From assembly GCA_017303575.1 (NCBI GenBank), contig JAFLCL010000004.1, positions 35,032 to 99,031 of the forward strand: DNA of 64,000 nt, written 5' to 3'. How positions within the stretch are numbered: position 1 is the first letter of the stretch; every line of letters starts with the position of its first letter. The position numbers and the translations under genes were made by a program. Of this stretch, positions 14,924 to 23,765 are shown one piece after another. A model generated the notes under the pieces. It saw only the letters and a program-made list of their open reading frames with translations. It did no database searches and was not told where the DNA came from. Origin of the DNA: Deltaproteobacteria bacterium. GTDB taxonomy: Bacteria; Myxococcota_A; Polyangia; Polyangiales; Sandaracinaceae.

Positions 14924-16234
14924 CTACGAGGCAGTCACGTAGAAGTAGACGATGCACATCTCGTCGCCGGTGCCTTCGCCCCACGTGATCATCTCGGACT
15001 CCTCCATCGTGTTGAAGTCGCAGGTCACGCGGACCGTGTCGCCGCGGGCCACGTCGAAGGGGCTCGAGTAGTAGTAGCCGAGCTGCCAGTTGAAGTCCCA
15101 GCGCGGTAGCTCCGTGAGGCACTGCGCGTCGCTCGCGCCGCTGCGGATCAGCTCGGCGCGCGCGCCGATCCCGCGCTGGTGCATGTGCGGGAAGATGCCG
15201 TACACGCGGATGTTCGCGGGCACGCGCTGCTCGATCGTCTGCGACACCGAGGCCATGCGCGGCGGCAGGCGCAGGTTCGCGGGATCGGCGATCGGCGTGA
15301 TCAGCGCGGGTGTGACGCCCGAGGCCACGCTGCTCAGGTGGATGCGCGTGCGATCGGGGTGAGCGCCCGCGGTGAGCGTGTTGTAGTGGACCTGGATCAC
15401 CGCGGGCCAGCTGCCCACACGCACGCCCGTGCCCGCGGGGAAGTGCTGCGCGCCGCTGCCCGGCGCCCACAGCGCGACGGGATACGTCGAGGCGCCGATG
15501 CCGCCGCGGCAGTCGTAGCCGAGCGCTGCGTCTTCGCCCTCGAGGCCCATGACGGTGGCGGCCGCGGCTTCGTTGCTGGGCTCGTAGAGGATCACGTGGT
15601 GCACGACGCGCGCGTCGCCGGGGACGACCTCGTAGCCGGTCACGAACTGATCGCCGACCGCGCTCATGTCGACCACGAAGCAGCGGAAGCTGTCGACCTC
15701 CGTGGCGCTCGGCATCCACTCGGCGCCCACGTCGAGCGTCGTCGTGATCTCCGAGGGTGACAGCGACGGCGGCAGCATCGGCGTCGGGGGCTCGATGCTC
15801 GGATCGCCTTCGGGCATCCCGATCTCGTACCAGCGCGCGAGCGTCGCGAGCTCGTCGTCCGAGAGCCATCGCGCGTCGCGGTACGTGTTGCACTCGCCCG
15901 AGTTGTCGGCGAGGAACGGCGGCATGATGCGCTGCTCGGTGACCTCGACGATGCGACCCCCGAACGCCTGCGCGAGCGCGTAGCTGTCGAGCGCGAAGGG
16001 CGCGATGCCTCCGGTCACGTGGCAGCCCGTGCAGTGCTCCGCGAGGATCGGCCGCACCTCGCCGGTGTACGTCGGTCCGCTCGACGGGCCGGCATCGTCG
16101 GTGCTCGCCCCGGGCGCGTCGGGGCGAGGGCCCGCGTCGGTCGTGTCCATCGGAGTGGTCGGACAACCCGCGACGAGCGGCACGCCGAGGACGAGGGACG
16201 TGAGCGGCAGCGCGCGGAGGAGCATCGAGGTCAT
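14924..16234 (-). CDS. Copper type II monooxygenase-like lipoprotein with CxxCH motif
   Basis: 436 residues. ATG at 16234 gives a lipobox (PLVAGC, Cys24) and a DA-rich linker. Residues 57-140 include CTGCH (68-72) and MPPF further on, the features of a small haem c-type domain. Residues 160-436 follow the two-domain plan of peptidylglycine alpha-hydroxylating/dopamine beta-monooxygenases: VVHHVILYE (His-His copper ligands about 212-213), IQVHYNT, FPHMHQRG and a late Met (EESEMITWGEG) that would be the CuM ligand. Family knowledge predicts an oxygen-dependent copper enzyme; fusion to a cytochrome-like module would supply electrons. Substrate unknown. Confidence 0.78.
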   Translation of the reverse strand: MTSMLLRALPLTSLVLGVPLVAGCPTTPMDTTDAGPRPDAPGASTDDAGPSSGPTYTGEVRPILAEHCTGCHVTGGIAPFALDSYALAQAFGGRIVEVTEQRIMPPFLADNSGECNTYRDARWLSDDELATLARWYEIGMPEGDPSIEPPTPMLPPSLSPSEITTTLDVGAEWMPSATEVDSFRCFVVDMSAVGDQFVTGYEVVPGDARVVHHVILYEPSNEAAAATVMGLEGEDAALGYDCRGGIGASTYPVALWAPGSGAQHFPAGTGVRVGSWPAVIQVHYNTLTAGAHPDRTRIHLSSVASGVTPALITPIADPANLRLPPRMASVSQTIEQRVPANIRVYGIFPHMHQRGIGARAELIRSGASDAQCLTELPRWDFNWQLGYYYSSPFDVARGDTVRVTCDFNTMEESEMITWGEGTGDEMCIVYFYVTAS

Positions 16235-16366
16235 GCGCCGCGGTTCGCACGACGCATGCCGCGCGCCCGACCTGCGATCACTCGGTGTTCCTCCGCGACG
16301 GTGGGGGATGCGTCCTTCGGGAGTGAAGGTTCGATCCCTCACCTCCCGATCGGCTGAAAAGGAGGG

Positions 16367-16380
16367 CGATCGCGCGATCG
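16367..16380. promoter_or_regulatory. Perfect 14-bp palindrome, possible operator
   Basis: CGATCGCGCGATCG is its own reverse complement and lies 32 bp before the start of the FHA/sigma-54 activator gene, in the 177-bp divergent gap to the monooxygenase-like gene. GGAGG precedes it by a few bases. In DNA this GC-rich a chance palindrome is possible. Confidence 0.3.
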
Positions 16381-16411
16381 TGGCGCGTGGGCTCGGGTTA
16401 GGCTCGCGCTC

Positions 16412-17728
16412 ATGTCGACGGTGCCGCACGCCTCCGTTCCTCGTCTTCCGGTGCGCACGATCCGCGTCGAGGTGATCGAAGGCGTCGACCGAGGAGCGCA
16501 TGCGTCGGGTGATCGCCTCGCGATCGGGACGGCGGAGGGCAACGACCTGCGCCTCACCGATGCGCGCGTCTCGCGCTTCCACGTGGAGCTCGGCGCGGCA
16601 GGCGCGTCCGTGCGCGTGCGTGACCTCGGCAGCACCAACGGCACGCGCGTGGGCGCCGTGACGATCGAGCGAGGCGAGATCGCCCTCGGTGCCTCGAACC
16701 TCGGCGCGAGCCTCGAGATCGGCGCCACGAAGATCCGCATCACCGACGCCGAGCTCACGAGCGTCGAGACCGCCGAGGAGCCGCGCTTCGGTCCGTTGCT
16801 CGGCCGATCAGCGGTCATGCGTCGCCTCATGGCCCGCCTCGACAAGGTCGCCGCGAGCGAGACGTCGGTGCTCCTCGTGGGTGAGTCGGGCACCGGCAAG
16901 GAGCTCGCTGCGCAGGCGATCCACGAGCGATCGGCGCGCGCGAAGGAGCCCTTCGTCGTCGTCGACTGCGGCGCGATCGCGCCCACGCTGGTGGCCTCGG
17001 AGCTCTTCGGTCACGAGCGTGGATCGTTCACCGGCGCCGAGCGCACGAGCCACGGCGCGTTCGAGCGTGCGGCGCGCGGCACGCTGTTCATCGACGAGGT
17101 GGGCGAGCTCCCGCTCGCGCTCCAGACGACGCTCCTCGGTGTGCTCGAGCGCAAGCGCTACCGCCGCGTCGGCGGCGACCGTGACCTCGTCAGCGAGGCG
17201 CGCGTGATCGCGGCGACGAACCGCGACCTCCGCGCCGAGGTCAACGCAGGACGGTTCCGCCTCGACCTCTACTACCGGCTCGCGGTGGTCACGCTCGATC
17301 TGCCGCCGCTGCGCGATCGCAGCGAGGACCTGCGGCTGCTCGTCGAGCACTTCCTGCGCGAGCTCGGCTCGAGCGCGGAGGTGGAGGACGTGTTCGACGC
17401 CGACGCGATCGCGGAGCTCGAGCGTCACGCGTTCCCCGGCAACGTGCGCGAGCTCAAGAACCTCGTCGAAGCGACGCTCACGCTCGGCGAGGCTCCGAGC
17501 CTCGCGTCACGGCCCTCGACGTCGCCCTCCTTGCCCGACGACGTGACCGACGCGCGCCTCGACCTGCCGTTCCGCGATGCCAAGCGCGAGATCGTCGACG
17601 CGTTCGAGCGTCGCTACCTCACGCGCTGGCTCGATCGCACGGGCGGCAACGTCGCGAAGGTGGCGCGAGAGAGCGGGCTCGATCGCAGCTACGTCACCGA
17701 CCTCGTGCGCAAGCACGGGCTCCGTTAG
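16412..17728 (+). CDS. FHA-domain sigma-54-dependent activator
   Basis: 438 residues. N-terminal FHA domain (about 17-110; RFHVEL and DLGSTNGTRVG are the phosphothreonine-binding signature), then an AAA+ sigma-54 interaction domain: Walker A GESGTGKE (157-164), GSFTGA (204-209) and Walker B LFIDEVGE (225-232), R-finger region RFRLDLYYRLAV, and a FIS-type helix-turn-helix at the end (NVAKVARESGLDRSYVTDLV). The sigma-54 contact loop reads GSFTGA instead of GAFTGA. In Myxococcus, FHA activators are controlled by Ser/Thr kinases rather than by receiver phosphorylation; two such kinases are encoded in this window. Targets unknown. Confidence 0.92.
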   Translation: MSTVPHASVPRLPVRTIRVEVIEGVDRGAHASGDRLAIGTAEGNDLRLTDARVSRFHVELGAAGASVRVRDLGSTNGTRVGAVTIERGEIALGASNLGASLEIGATKIRITDAELTSVETAEEPRFGPLLGRSAVMRRLMARLDKVAASETSVLLVGESGTGKELAAQAIHERSARAKEPFVVVDCGAIAPTLVASELFGHERGSFTGAERTSHGAFERAARGTLFIDEVGELPLALQTTLLGVLERKRYRRVGGDRDLVSEARVIAATNRDLRAEVNAGRFRLDLYYRLAVVTLDLPPLRDRSEDLRLLVEHFLRELGSSAEVEDVFDADAIAELERHAFPGNVRELKNLVEATLTLGEAPSLASRPSTSPSLPDDVTDARLDLPFRDAKREIVDAFERRYLTRWLDRTGGNVAKVARESGLDRSYVTDLVRKHGLR

Positions 17729-17749
17729 CCTGGTCGAGGGACCTCTGGC

Positions 17750-18421
17750 TCACCGAGAGGTCACTGGATCTTGTCCCGTGAGGAAGAGCGCGCAGGCGAG
17801 CGCGCTCTGGCCGCACTCGTCGTCGAAGGCGTCGAGATCGAGGAGGACCGTGCCCTCGACGGAGTCGAGCTGCGCGGGGCAGCTGTACGCGCAGCCGAAG
17901 ATCGCGCGCGCCTGGAGGCCCTCGCGCTCGACGTCCTCGCAGCGCTGCGCGACACCGACCATCCGGATCATCACCGGACCGTCGGGGGCTTCCTCGAGGA
18001 TCACGCCTTCCGACGCGCGACGGATCGCCTCGTCGGCGACCTCGACCGTGCGACCCACGTCGCTGGTCACGCACACGTCCACGTCGAAGCAGCGGCGCAC
18101 CACGACCTCGCAGCGCGATGCGTCGCAATACGAGGCGATGGAGCCCGCGCGGCAGCTGGGGATGCCATCGGTCTCGACGAAGTCGAAGACGAACGCGGCC
18201 GCTCGGCACACGCCCTCGGCGCAGGTGCTCGTGCACGGAGGCGCGAGGGGCGCCGTCTGCTCGAGCAAGTACGGCGCGCCGCCCATCGCGCTCGGCGCGC
18301 GACAGTAGAAGCCGGCGGGCGGGCCGCCCGGACCTGCGGCGAGGTCGAGGAGCACGTCGTGCTCCACCACGCAGCCTCCGAGCCCGAGCGCCAGCGCGAA
18401 CACGATGCGCCGTGCGGTCAC
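17750..18421 (-). CDS. Lipoprotein of unknown function, coupled to PEGA gene
   Basis: 223 residues from a GTG at 18421, chosen because it gives the signal sequence TARRIVFALALGLGGCVVEH with a lipobox and overlaps the stop of the upstream gene by 4 nt (GTGA). The mature domain has an even number of Cys residues (YCRAP, CTSTCAEGVC, SCRAG, YCDASRCEV, RCFDVDVCV), suggesting a disulfide-rich fold. Ends convergent with the FHA activator, 21 bp apart. Confidence 0.7.
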   Translation of the reverse strand: MTARRIVFALALGLGGCVVEHDVLLDLAAGPGGPPAGFYCRAPSAMGGAPYLLEQTAPLAPPCTSTCAEGVCRAAAFVFDFVETDGIPSCRAGSIASYCDASRCEVVVRRCFDVDVCVTSDVGRTVEVADEAIRRASEGVILEEAPDGPVMIRMVGVAQRCEDVEREGLQARAIFGCAYSCPAQLDSVEGTVLLDLDAFDDECGQSALACALFLTGQDPVTSR

Positions 18422-19551
18422 CACGTGACCCTCGTGCGCACGTCGGGCTCGATCGCGACGCCGAGCGCGATGCCCGCGCCCACGATCACCGCGCCCGCGA
18501 TCGCGATCCAGAGCTCGGGGCGCTCGTACAGCTCGGGCTCGGGGGCCACGAGCGAGCCACGCACGAGCACGTCTTGGAGCAGCCCGCGTAGATCCCACTG
18601 CTCACGCCCCACGCGCTCGGCGCGCACCACGGTCCCCGCAACGGCGTCGTCCTCCAGCGTCACCAGCGCAGCGCGGGTGCGATCGGCGTCGCGAGAGACG
18701 AGCACGAGCGCACGGCTGCGCAGCGAGACCACCAAGAGCGAGAGCGACACGTCGTCGTCGAGCGCCCTTCCCTCGCCGCGACGGTCCGCGAGCGCGCGCG
18801 ACGCGGCCTCGGGCTGGCTGCGGGCGAGCGCCAGGGTGATCGGCGCTGTTGCCTCGCTCTCCGTCACGTCGATCGACACGTCCTGCGAGGCGAACGTGGG
18901 CAAGGACACCCTGACGAGGTGGCGTCCTGGAACGAGCAGCGGCGCGCACGGTGTGAGCTCGTCGCGGACCCGGCCGTCGATCGCGACCCGAGCGCCCGGA
19001 GGCGTCGTCTCGATCGCGATCGCGACGCGGGCCGAGGCAGCGGCCGCGCGATGTGCATCACGCAGCATCGTCTCGGCGATCGCGTTCGCGGCGCCGAGAT
19101 CGTCGGGCAACGGGAGCTCGCGCGACGCGTGCTCGCGCGCCACAGCGCGTGCTTCGTCCTCGTGACCGAGCGCGCGCAGACACGCCATGCGCCAGAAGAG
19201 GGCTCGGCTCGGCGTGACGAGATCGCCCAGTCGAAGCGACGCCTCGAGGCGCTCGGGAGACGGCAGTGATGCGAGACAGGCCTCGAGCTCGCCGTCGTCG
19301 TAGGCGCGCCGTACGGCGGAGACATCGACGGAGTCGAGCGCGTCGAGCGGTGGCGCTGGCGGTACGTCGAGCACCGCGAGCTCGACCTCGAGGTGCGCCG
19401 CGGCACGCTCGATCTCCGTCCGCGCGCGAGCGACCTCGTCGCCCTGCGCCTCGAGCACGAGCGGCACGTGCACGCGCGCCACGCTCGCGGCCGCACAGCC
19501 CGCGAGGGCGGACACGAAGGACGCGACGACGACGAGCCACGCGGAGCGCAT
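18418..19551 (-). CDS. PEGA-domain lipoprotein with C-terminal membrane helix
   Basis: 377 residues. Signal peptide with lipobox SALAGC. A central PEGA domain (about 185-245): AIAIETTPPGARVAIDGRV, LVPGRHLVRVSLPTF, with the typical Pro-Gly-x-x-V-x-I/V core, thought to bind peptidoglycan or other envelope glycans. A hydrophobic helix near the C-terminus (LWIAIAGAVIVGAGIALGVA) anchors it. Residues 60-170 are helical and may be TPR-like (RRAYDDGELEACLASL). Operon with the following lipoprotein gene. Confidence 0.75.
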   Translation of the reverse strand: MRSAWLVVVASFVSALAGCAAASVARVHVPLVLEAQGDEVARARTEIERAAAHLEVELAVLDVPPAPPLDALDSVDVSAVRRAYDDGELEACLASLPSPERLEASLRLGDLVTPSRALFWRMACLRALGHEDEARAVAREHASRELPLPDDLGAANAIAETMLRDAHRAAAASARVAIAIETTPPGARVAIDGRVRDELTPCAPLLVPGRHLVRVSLPTFASQDVSIDVTESEATAPITLALARSQPEAASRALADRRGEGRALDDDVSLSLLVVSLRSRALVLVSRDADRTRAALVTLEDDAVAGTVVRAERVGREQWDLRGLLQDVLVRGSLVAPEPELYERPELWIAIAGAVIVGAGIALGVAIEPDVRTRVTW

Positions 19552-19614
19552 GCCCCAGGGAAGCTAGTCCCCGGGCCGACACCGTGTCGACGACGCAACG
19601 CGCGGCTTCGGAGG

Positions 19615-21231
19615 TCACACGCCCGTGGGCGCGGCGGGCGGCGGGTACCTTCGGCAGCTCGGATCGACGCGAGAGTCGTCGCAGACGGGGCCGCTCGGAT
19701 CGACGAGCGCGCACTCGAAGATCTGGCGAGTCGCGCGGTACGTGCACACTTCGCCCGCGCCACAACCGAGCACGCGGCAGTTCTGGCGGCAGTCGCCTTC
19801 GAATGCGACGGCTGCGTCCGACCGGATCGCGTCGCAGGCCGAGGGGTACGTCGCGCCGTCGCACCCGCACACGGGGGCTGCCGCGAAGCCGGCCGCGGTG
19901 CGGCAGCTCGAGGGCGGGCGCTCACAGACGCCGACCGCGCCGCAGGTTCCGGCAGGGCGCGCGCAGTACGTGTCGCCGTCGCAGGTGACGGTGTCGGCGG
20001 TGCCGCACGCGTAGCCGAGCGTGGACACGGTGAGCGACGCCGTGACCGTGCCGCGGGTGCGGAGCTGCGCCCCGCGCACCACCAGCACGTACGAGCCCGC
20101 CGCGGGGAGCGAGACGGCGATGCGGTACAGGTGATTCGTCTCGTCGCCACCGGGCTCCCACGCGACCCAGGCCGCACCCGTCGGGAGTCCTTCGGGCGTC
20201 GCGCGGTAGAGGCTCACGGTGAGCGCGGGCGCGAGCTCGTGGTAGACGGCCTCGTAGCGCACGTCGAAGACGACCGGGGCGCGTGCCGCACGGTTCTCGA
20301 AGCGCCACGCGAGAAAGCGCGAGGTCGACGAGAACGACGCGCGCTGCGGCAGGCTGGGCAGGAGCGTTCCGACCTGCGTGGGTTGCGCCGCCGAATCGCG
20401 CGCCGCGGTGACCGGTCCGACGAGAGGACGACACGTGCCCGTGTAGGCGACGCCTCCGCCGTTCCTCATGGCTTCGAAGGTGCTCGGGTACGTACCCGCA
20501 TCGCATCCGCACGCGTACGCGCTCTCGGGCACCGTCGCGTAGGTCCCGCCGCGATCGGCGGGCAACGGCTCACACACACCCGCCGCCCCGCACGCCGAGC
20601 GCACGCAGTACGTGCTCTCGTCGCAGACCGCGCTGTCCGGCGTACCGCAGGCGAGGCCTCGCGTCGGCAGCGACACGGTGAGCTGGACGCTGCCGGACGT
20701 CGCGTAGTCCAGCGCGCGAAGCACCACCACGTACCGACCGACCTGCGCGAGGCCGAGCTCGAGCCGAGGCGTCGACACCACCTGGCCCGGAAGCTCGCGA
20801 TCCGGGACCGAACGCGCGCTCGCGACGGGGGCGCCCGTCGGCAGTCCGCCCGCGGTCGCGCGGTAGACAGTGACGACGAGATCCATCGGCCGCTGCGCGA
20901 CGCCGACTCCATCGTGCGCGTGCACGACCACGTGCTCACGCGGCGAGCGCGTCTCGAACGTCCAGGAGAGGTGCATCGATCGCGGGCTGAACGAGCCCGT
21001 CACCGTCTGCCCTGCGAGGACGACACCCATGCGCGTGGGACGCAGCTCGGAGTCGGGACCGGCCACGAGCGCGGCCTCCGCGGACGCCGCAGGCTCACGC
21101 GCGGACATCGGCGCGCAGCCGATCGATGCGAGGGCCGTGACCACCGCCGCGAGCCCGAAGATCACGGGGAGTCGCGGCGTGCCGTGCTCGGGGCGCGTCG
21201 GAGGCTGGGTTCGGTGGGACGTCGTGGTCAT
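19615..21231 (-). CDS. Lipoprotein with two Kazal-like modules
   Basis: 538 residues. ATG at 21231 leads to a signal sequence ending VTALASIGCAP. The mature protein has two similar halves, each with a beta-sandwich (SFSPRSMHLSWTFET... ; QRASFSSTSRFLAWRFEN...) followed by a Cys-rich module. CGCDAGTYPSTFEA and CGCDGATYPSACDAI are the core of Kazal serine protease inhibitor domains. A third Cys-rich stretch (NCRVLGCGAGEVCTY) closes the protein. Kazal-like modules are widespread in Myxococcota lipoproteins; inhibitory activity is not established. Upstream of the PEGA operon on the same strand, 63 bp gap. Confidence 0.75.
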   Translation of the reverse strand: MTTTSHRTQPPTRPEHGTPRLPVIFGLAAVVTALASIGCAPMSAREPAASAEAALVAGPDSELRPTRMGVVLAGQTVTGSFSPRSMHLSWTFETRSPREHVVVHAHDGVGVAQRPMDLVVTVYRATAGGLPTGAPVASARSVPDRELPGQVVSTPRLELGLAQVGRYVVVLRALDYATSGSVQLTVSLPTRGLACGTPDSAVCDESTYCVRSACGAAGVCEPLPADRGGTYATVPESAYACGCDAGTYPSTFEAMRNGGGVAYTGTCRPLVGPVTAARDSAAQPTQVGTLLPSLPQRASFSSTSRFLAWRFENRAARAPVVFDVRYEAVYHELAPALTVSLYRATPEGLPTGAAWVAWEPGGDETNHLYRIAVSLPAAGSYVLVVRGAQLRTRGTVTASLTVSTLGYACGTADTVTCDGDTYCARPAGTCGAVGVCERPPSSCRTAAGFAAAPVCGCDGATYPSACDAIRSDAAVAFEGDCRQNCRVLGCGAGEVCTYRATRQIFECALVDPSGPVCDDSRVDPSCRRYPPPAAPTGV

Positions 21232-21389
21232 GCTGGTCTCGCGTTGCGTGGACGAACACCGTCCACACACGAAGGAGTAGGCCCAGCGCGCGAAGGCCCA
21301 GGTGAGCTGGTTCACACCCTCGGGCGAATCGTCGCTGTCGCGTGCCCGATCGAACGGGGGGCGTCCGCGGTATCGTCAGCCCGCTGCTC

Positions 21390-23078
21390 GTGTCGACCAA
21401 CGAGACCTTCGCTCGCTACCGGATCGGTGCTCGGCTCGGCCAGGGCGGCATGGCCGAGGTGCACGAGGCCAGCCTCGACGGCCACGATGGCTTCGTGCGC
21501 AAGGTCGCGCTCAAGCGGGTGCGGCCCGAGCTCGCGCGCGATCCCGAGCTCGTGCGGATGTTCTCGGACGAGGCGCGCCTCGCGAGCCACCTCCACCACG
21601 GGAACCTCGTTGCGGTGCTCGACTATGGGGTGCACGAGGGCGTGCCGTTCCAGGCGCTCGAGCTCGTCGTCGGCGCGAGCCTCGAGGCGCTCCAGCTGCG
21701 CTGTGCCAGGGACGGCCTCGCGATCCCCGAGGAGCTCGCGCTCCACGTGGCCAGAGAGATCGCGCATGGCCTGGCCTACGCGCACCGGGCCAAGGACGAG
21801 AGCGGCCGCGCTCTGGGCCTCGTGCACCGCGACGTGAGCCCGGCGAACGTGCTCGTGAGCGAGGCGGGTGACGTGAAGCTCGCGGACTTCGGCATCGCGT
21901 TCGCGAAGAAGCGCGAGGTCGAGACCGCGCACGGCGTGCTCCGCGGCAAGCCGAGCTACATGGCGCCCGAGCAGGCGACCAAGGGCACGCTCGACGCGCG
22001 CACGGACGTGTTCGCGCTGGGCTGCACGCTGCACTTCGCGCTCACCGGTCGGAGCCCGCTCGAGGGCGATGCCGTGCTGATGAAGCTGCTCGTCGGCGAG
22101 CCCGCCCCGATCGAGGAGGGACTGCCAGAAGACCTGCGTGGGCTGATCGCCCGCGCCCTCTCGCCCGACCGACGGGAACGGTTCGCGAGCGCGGAGGCGT
22201 TCGCCGAGGAGCTCGACGCCGCGTACCGAAGGCGGAGCGAGCGCGATGGACGCGCGGCGCTGCGCGCATGGGTCGCTCCGCTCGTGAAGCGTGCGCGCGA
22301 CGAGCGAGCGAACGAGACGCGGACCGAGGCGAGCACCACCTCGCCCAGCACCACCTCGCCCAGCACCACCTCGCCCAGCACCACCTCGCCGGCCAGCGCG
22401 CCGACCGCGTCGACGTCGCCCCGTGCATCGGCGCGCGAGGCGCCAGCGCCTCGCTCGAACACCGTGGTGTGGGTGCTCACCGCTCTCGGCACGTTGGTCA
22501 TCAGCGCGATCGCGCTCGAGCTGTGGTCGCTCACGAGGCCGAGCCCCGTGGTGGCGACGACGACCGAGGTCGCGACGACGGAGGTCGAGGCCACCACCGA
22601 GGCGGAGGTCGTCGTCGACCCCGAGATCCTCGACCCCGAGATCGTCGATCCCGAAGCAGCGCTCGATCCCGAAGCAGCGCTCGACCCCGAAGCAGCGCTC
22701 GATCCCGAGCGCGCCACGACGGCCGTGATCGAAGCGACGAGCGAGCCCGAAGCGATCGCGATCCCCGTCACCGCGCCCGCGACCACGACCGCGCGCCTCA
22801 CCACCGCGGGCACGCCCACGCCGCGCAGCACCGACGATCAAGCCGCGGTGATGGGATGGGCCCGCATCGTCGCGGGCTGCGATCGCGCGCGCGACGGCGC
22901 GATCCGTATCGACGGTCGCGCGATCGGTGAGCACGTCCCGACCGCGCGGCGCCTGTCCGCGGGCACGCACGAGGTCGTCGTCGAGACCCTCGACGGCCAG
23001 CGTTTCGACGGCACGATCGAGGTGACCGAGTTCCACACCGAGAGCCGTCCCGTGTGGTTCCGCGCCTGCAGCGAGTGA
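21390..23078 (+). CDS. Transmembrane Ser/Thr protein kinase
   Basis: 562 residues from GTG 21390 (a GTG at 21342 is an alternative). Kinase domain at 10-280: glycine loop GARLGQGGMAEV, Lys42, HRDVSPANV with catalytic Asp148, DFG at 166-168, and APE in YMAPEQ. The domain is intact and should be active. It is followed by a juxtamembrane segment with four 15-bp repeats (STTSP x4, from 22332), a single transmembrane helix (TVVWVLTALGTLVISAIALE) and an extracytoplasmic part with three DPEAAL repeats and a C-terminal PEGA-like fold (GAIRIDGRAIGEHVPTARRL). Divergent from the Kazal-like lipoprotein. Confidence 0.9.
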   Translation: MSTNETFARYRIGARLGQGGMAEVHEASLDGHDGFVRKVALKRVRPELARDPELVRMFSDEARLASHLHHGNLVAVLDYGVHEGVPFQALELVVGASLEALQLRCARDGLAIPEELALHVAREIAHGLAYAHRAKDESGRALGLVHRDVSPANVLVSEAGDVKLADFGIAFAKKREVETAHGVLRGKPSYMAPEQATKGTLDARTDVFALGCTLHFALTGRSPLEGDAVLMKLLVGEPAPIEEGLPEDLRGLIARALSPDRRERFASAEAFAEELDAAYRRRSERDGRAALRAWVAPLVKRARDERANETRTEASTTSPSTTSPSTTSPSTTSPASAPTASTSPRASAREAPAPRSNTVVWVLTALGTLVISAIALELWSLTRPSPVVATTTEVATTEVEATTEAEVVVDPEILDPEIVDPEAALDPEAALDPEAALDPERATTAVIEATSEPEAIAIPVTAPATTTARLTTAGTPTPRSTDDQAAVMGWARIVAGCDRARDGAIRIDGRAIGEHVPTARRLSAGTHEVVVETLDGQRFDGTIEVTEFHTESRPVWFRACSE

Positions 23079-23107
23079 TCGCCTCGCGTCGTGACGCGTC
23101 GATGACT

Positions 23108-23145
23108 TGACGAATCGTCAGCTCATGTTAGTTGACGGTTCGTCA
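23108..23145. promoter_or_regulatory. Tandem operator for the adjacent TetR regulator
   Basis: Two near-palindromes, TGACGAATCGTCA (23108-23120) and TGACGGTTCGTCA (23133-23145), have centres 25 bp apart and share the half-site TGACG/CGTCA. The second ends 4 bp before the start codon of the TetR gene at 23150. The spacing and position fit autorepression by a TetR dimer pair. TTGACG at 23107 could also be part of a -35 element. Confidence 0.72.
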
Positions 23146-23149
23146 GATC

Positions 23150-23761
23150 ATGTCGCGCCCCATCGATCACGGTCGTCGCCTCGAGCTCGCCACGCGCGCC
23201 GCGGCCATCCTCGAGCGTGAAGGCCTCGGCCTGTCCACGGAGAAGCTCGCCGCCGAGCTCGGCCTCAAGCGGCCCACGCTCCTCTACTACCTGCCGACGC
23301 ACGGCCACGTGATCGAGACCGCGCTCGTCGCGCTCATGTCGGAGCAGGCGATCGAGGTGATGGCGGCGATCGAGGCGCACACGCACCCGATCGATCGGCT
23401 CTTCGCGCAGATGAAGGCAGTGCACGCGTTCCACGCGGGACGCGAGCACCGCATCGTGTTCCTCACCCAGGCGATCGCGACGATCGGCGGCGAGCGCGGC
23501 CGAGAGATCGTGCAGCGCGGCGTGGAGGTCTTCGCGGCGCAGCGCAAGGCCGCGGCCGATCGCGTGCGTGAGGGGATCGCGAAGGGCGAGGTCGCGCCCT
23601 GCGACGCAGACGCGCTCGTCGCCACGATGCGCGCGCTCACGGATGGCTTGATGGTGCAGCGCGTGACCGACGACCTCGATCTGCGCGGGCCGCACCAGAC
23701 CATCTGGAAGCAGCTCCTCGAGCCGCTGAAGACGAAGAAGAAGCTCACGAAGAAGAGGTGA
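23150..23761 (+). CDS. TetR family repressor
   Basis: 203 residues. Helix-turn-helix at about 29-50: STEKLAAELGLKRPTLLYYL, the TetR DNA-binding motif. The C-terminal ligand domain is unremarkable and ends in a Lys-rich tail (KTKKKLTKKR). ATG at 23150 is preferred over an upstream in-frame codon at 23132, which lies inside the operator. The stop codon is 4 nt before the start of the MlrC-type gene, so the two form an operon under the double operator. Confidence 0.88.
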   Translation: MSRPIDHGRRLELATRAAAILEREGLGLSTEKLAAELGLKRPTLLYYLPTHGHVIETALVALMSEQAIEVMAAIEAHTHPIDRLFAQMKAVHAFHAGREHRIVFLTQAIATIGGERGREIVQRGVEVFAAQRKAAADRVREGIAKGEVAPCDADALVATMRALTDGLMVQRVTDDLDLRGPHQTIWKQLLEPLKTKKKLTKKR

Positions 23762-23765
23762 CGAC

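Noticed and set aside
19393..21837. An 814-codon open frame on the plus strand
   Set aside because: It is antisense to two lipoproteins with signal peptides and known domains, and is Arg/Ala-rich without any motif.
22332..22391. Independent minisatellite in the kinase gene
   Set aside because: The four 15-bp units stay in frame as STTSP repeats in the juxtamembrane linker, so they are explained by the coding sequence.
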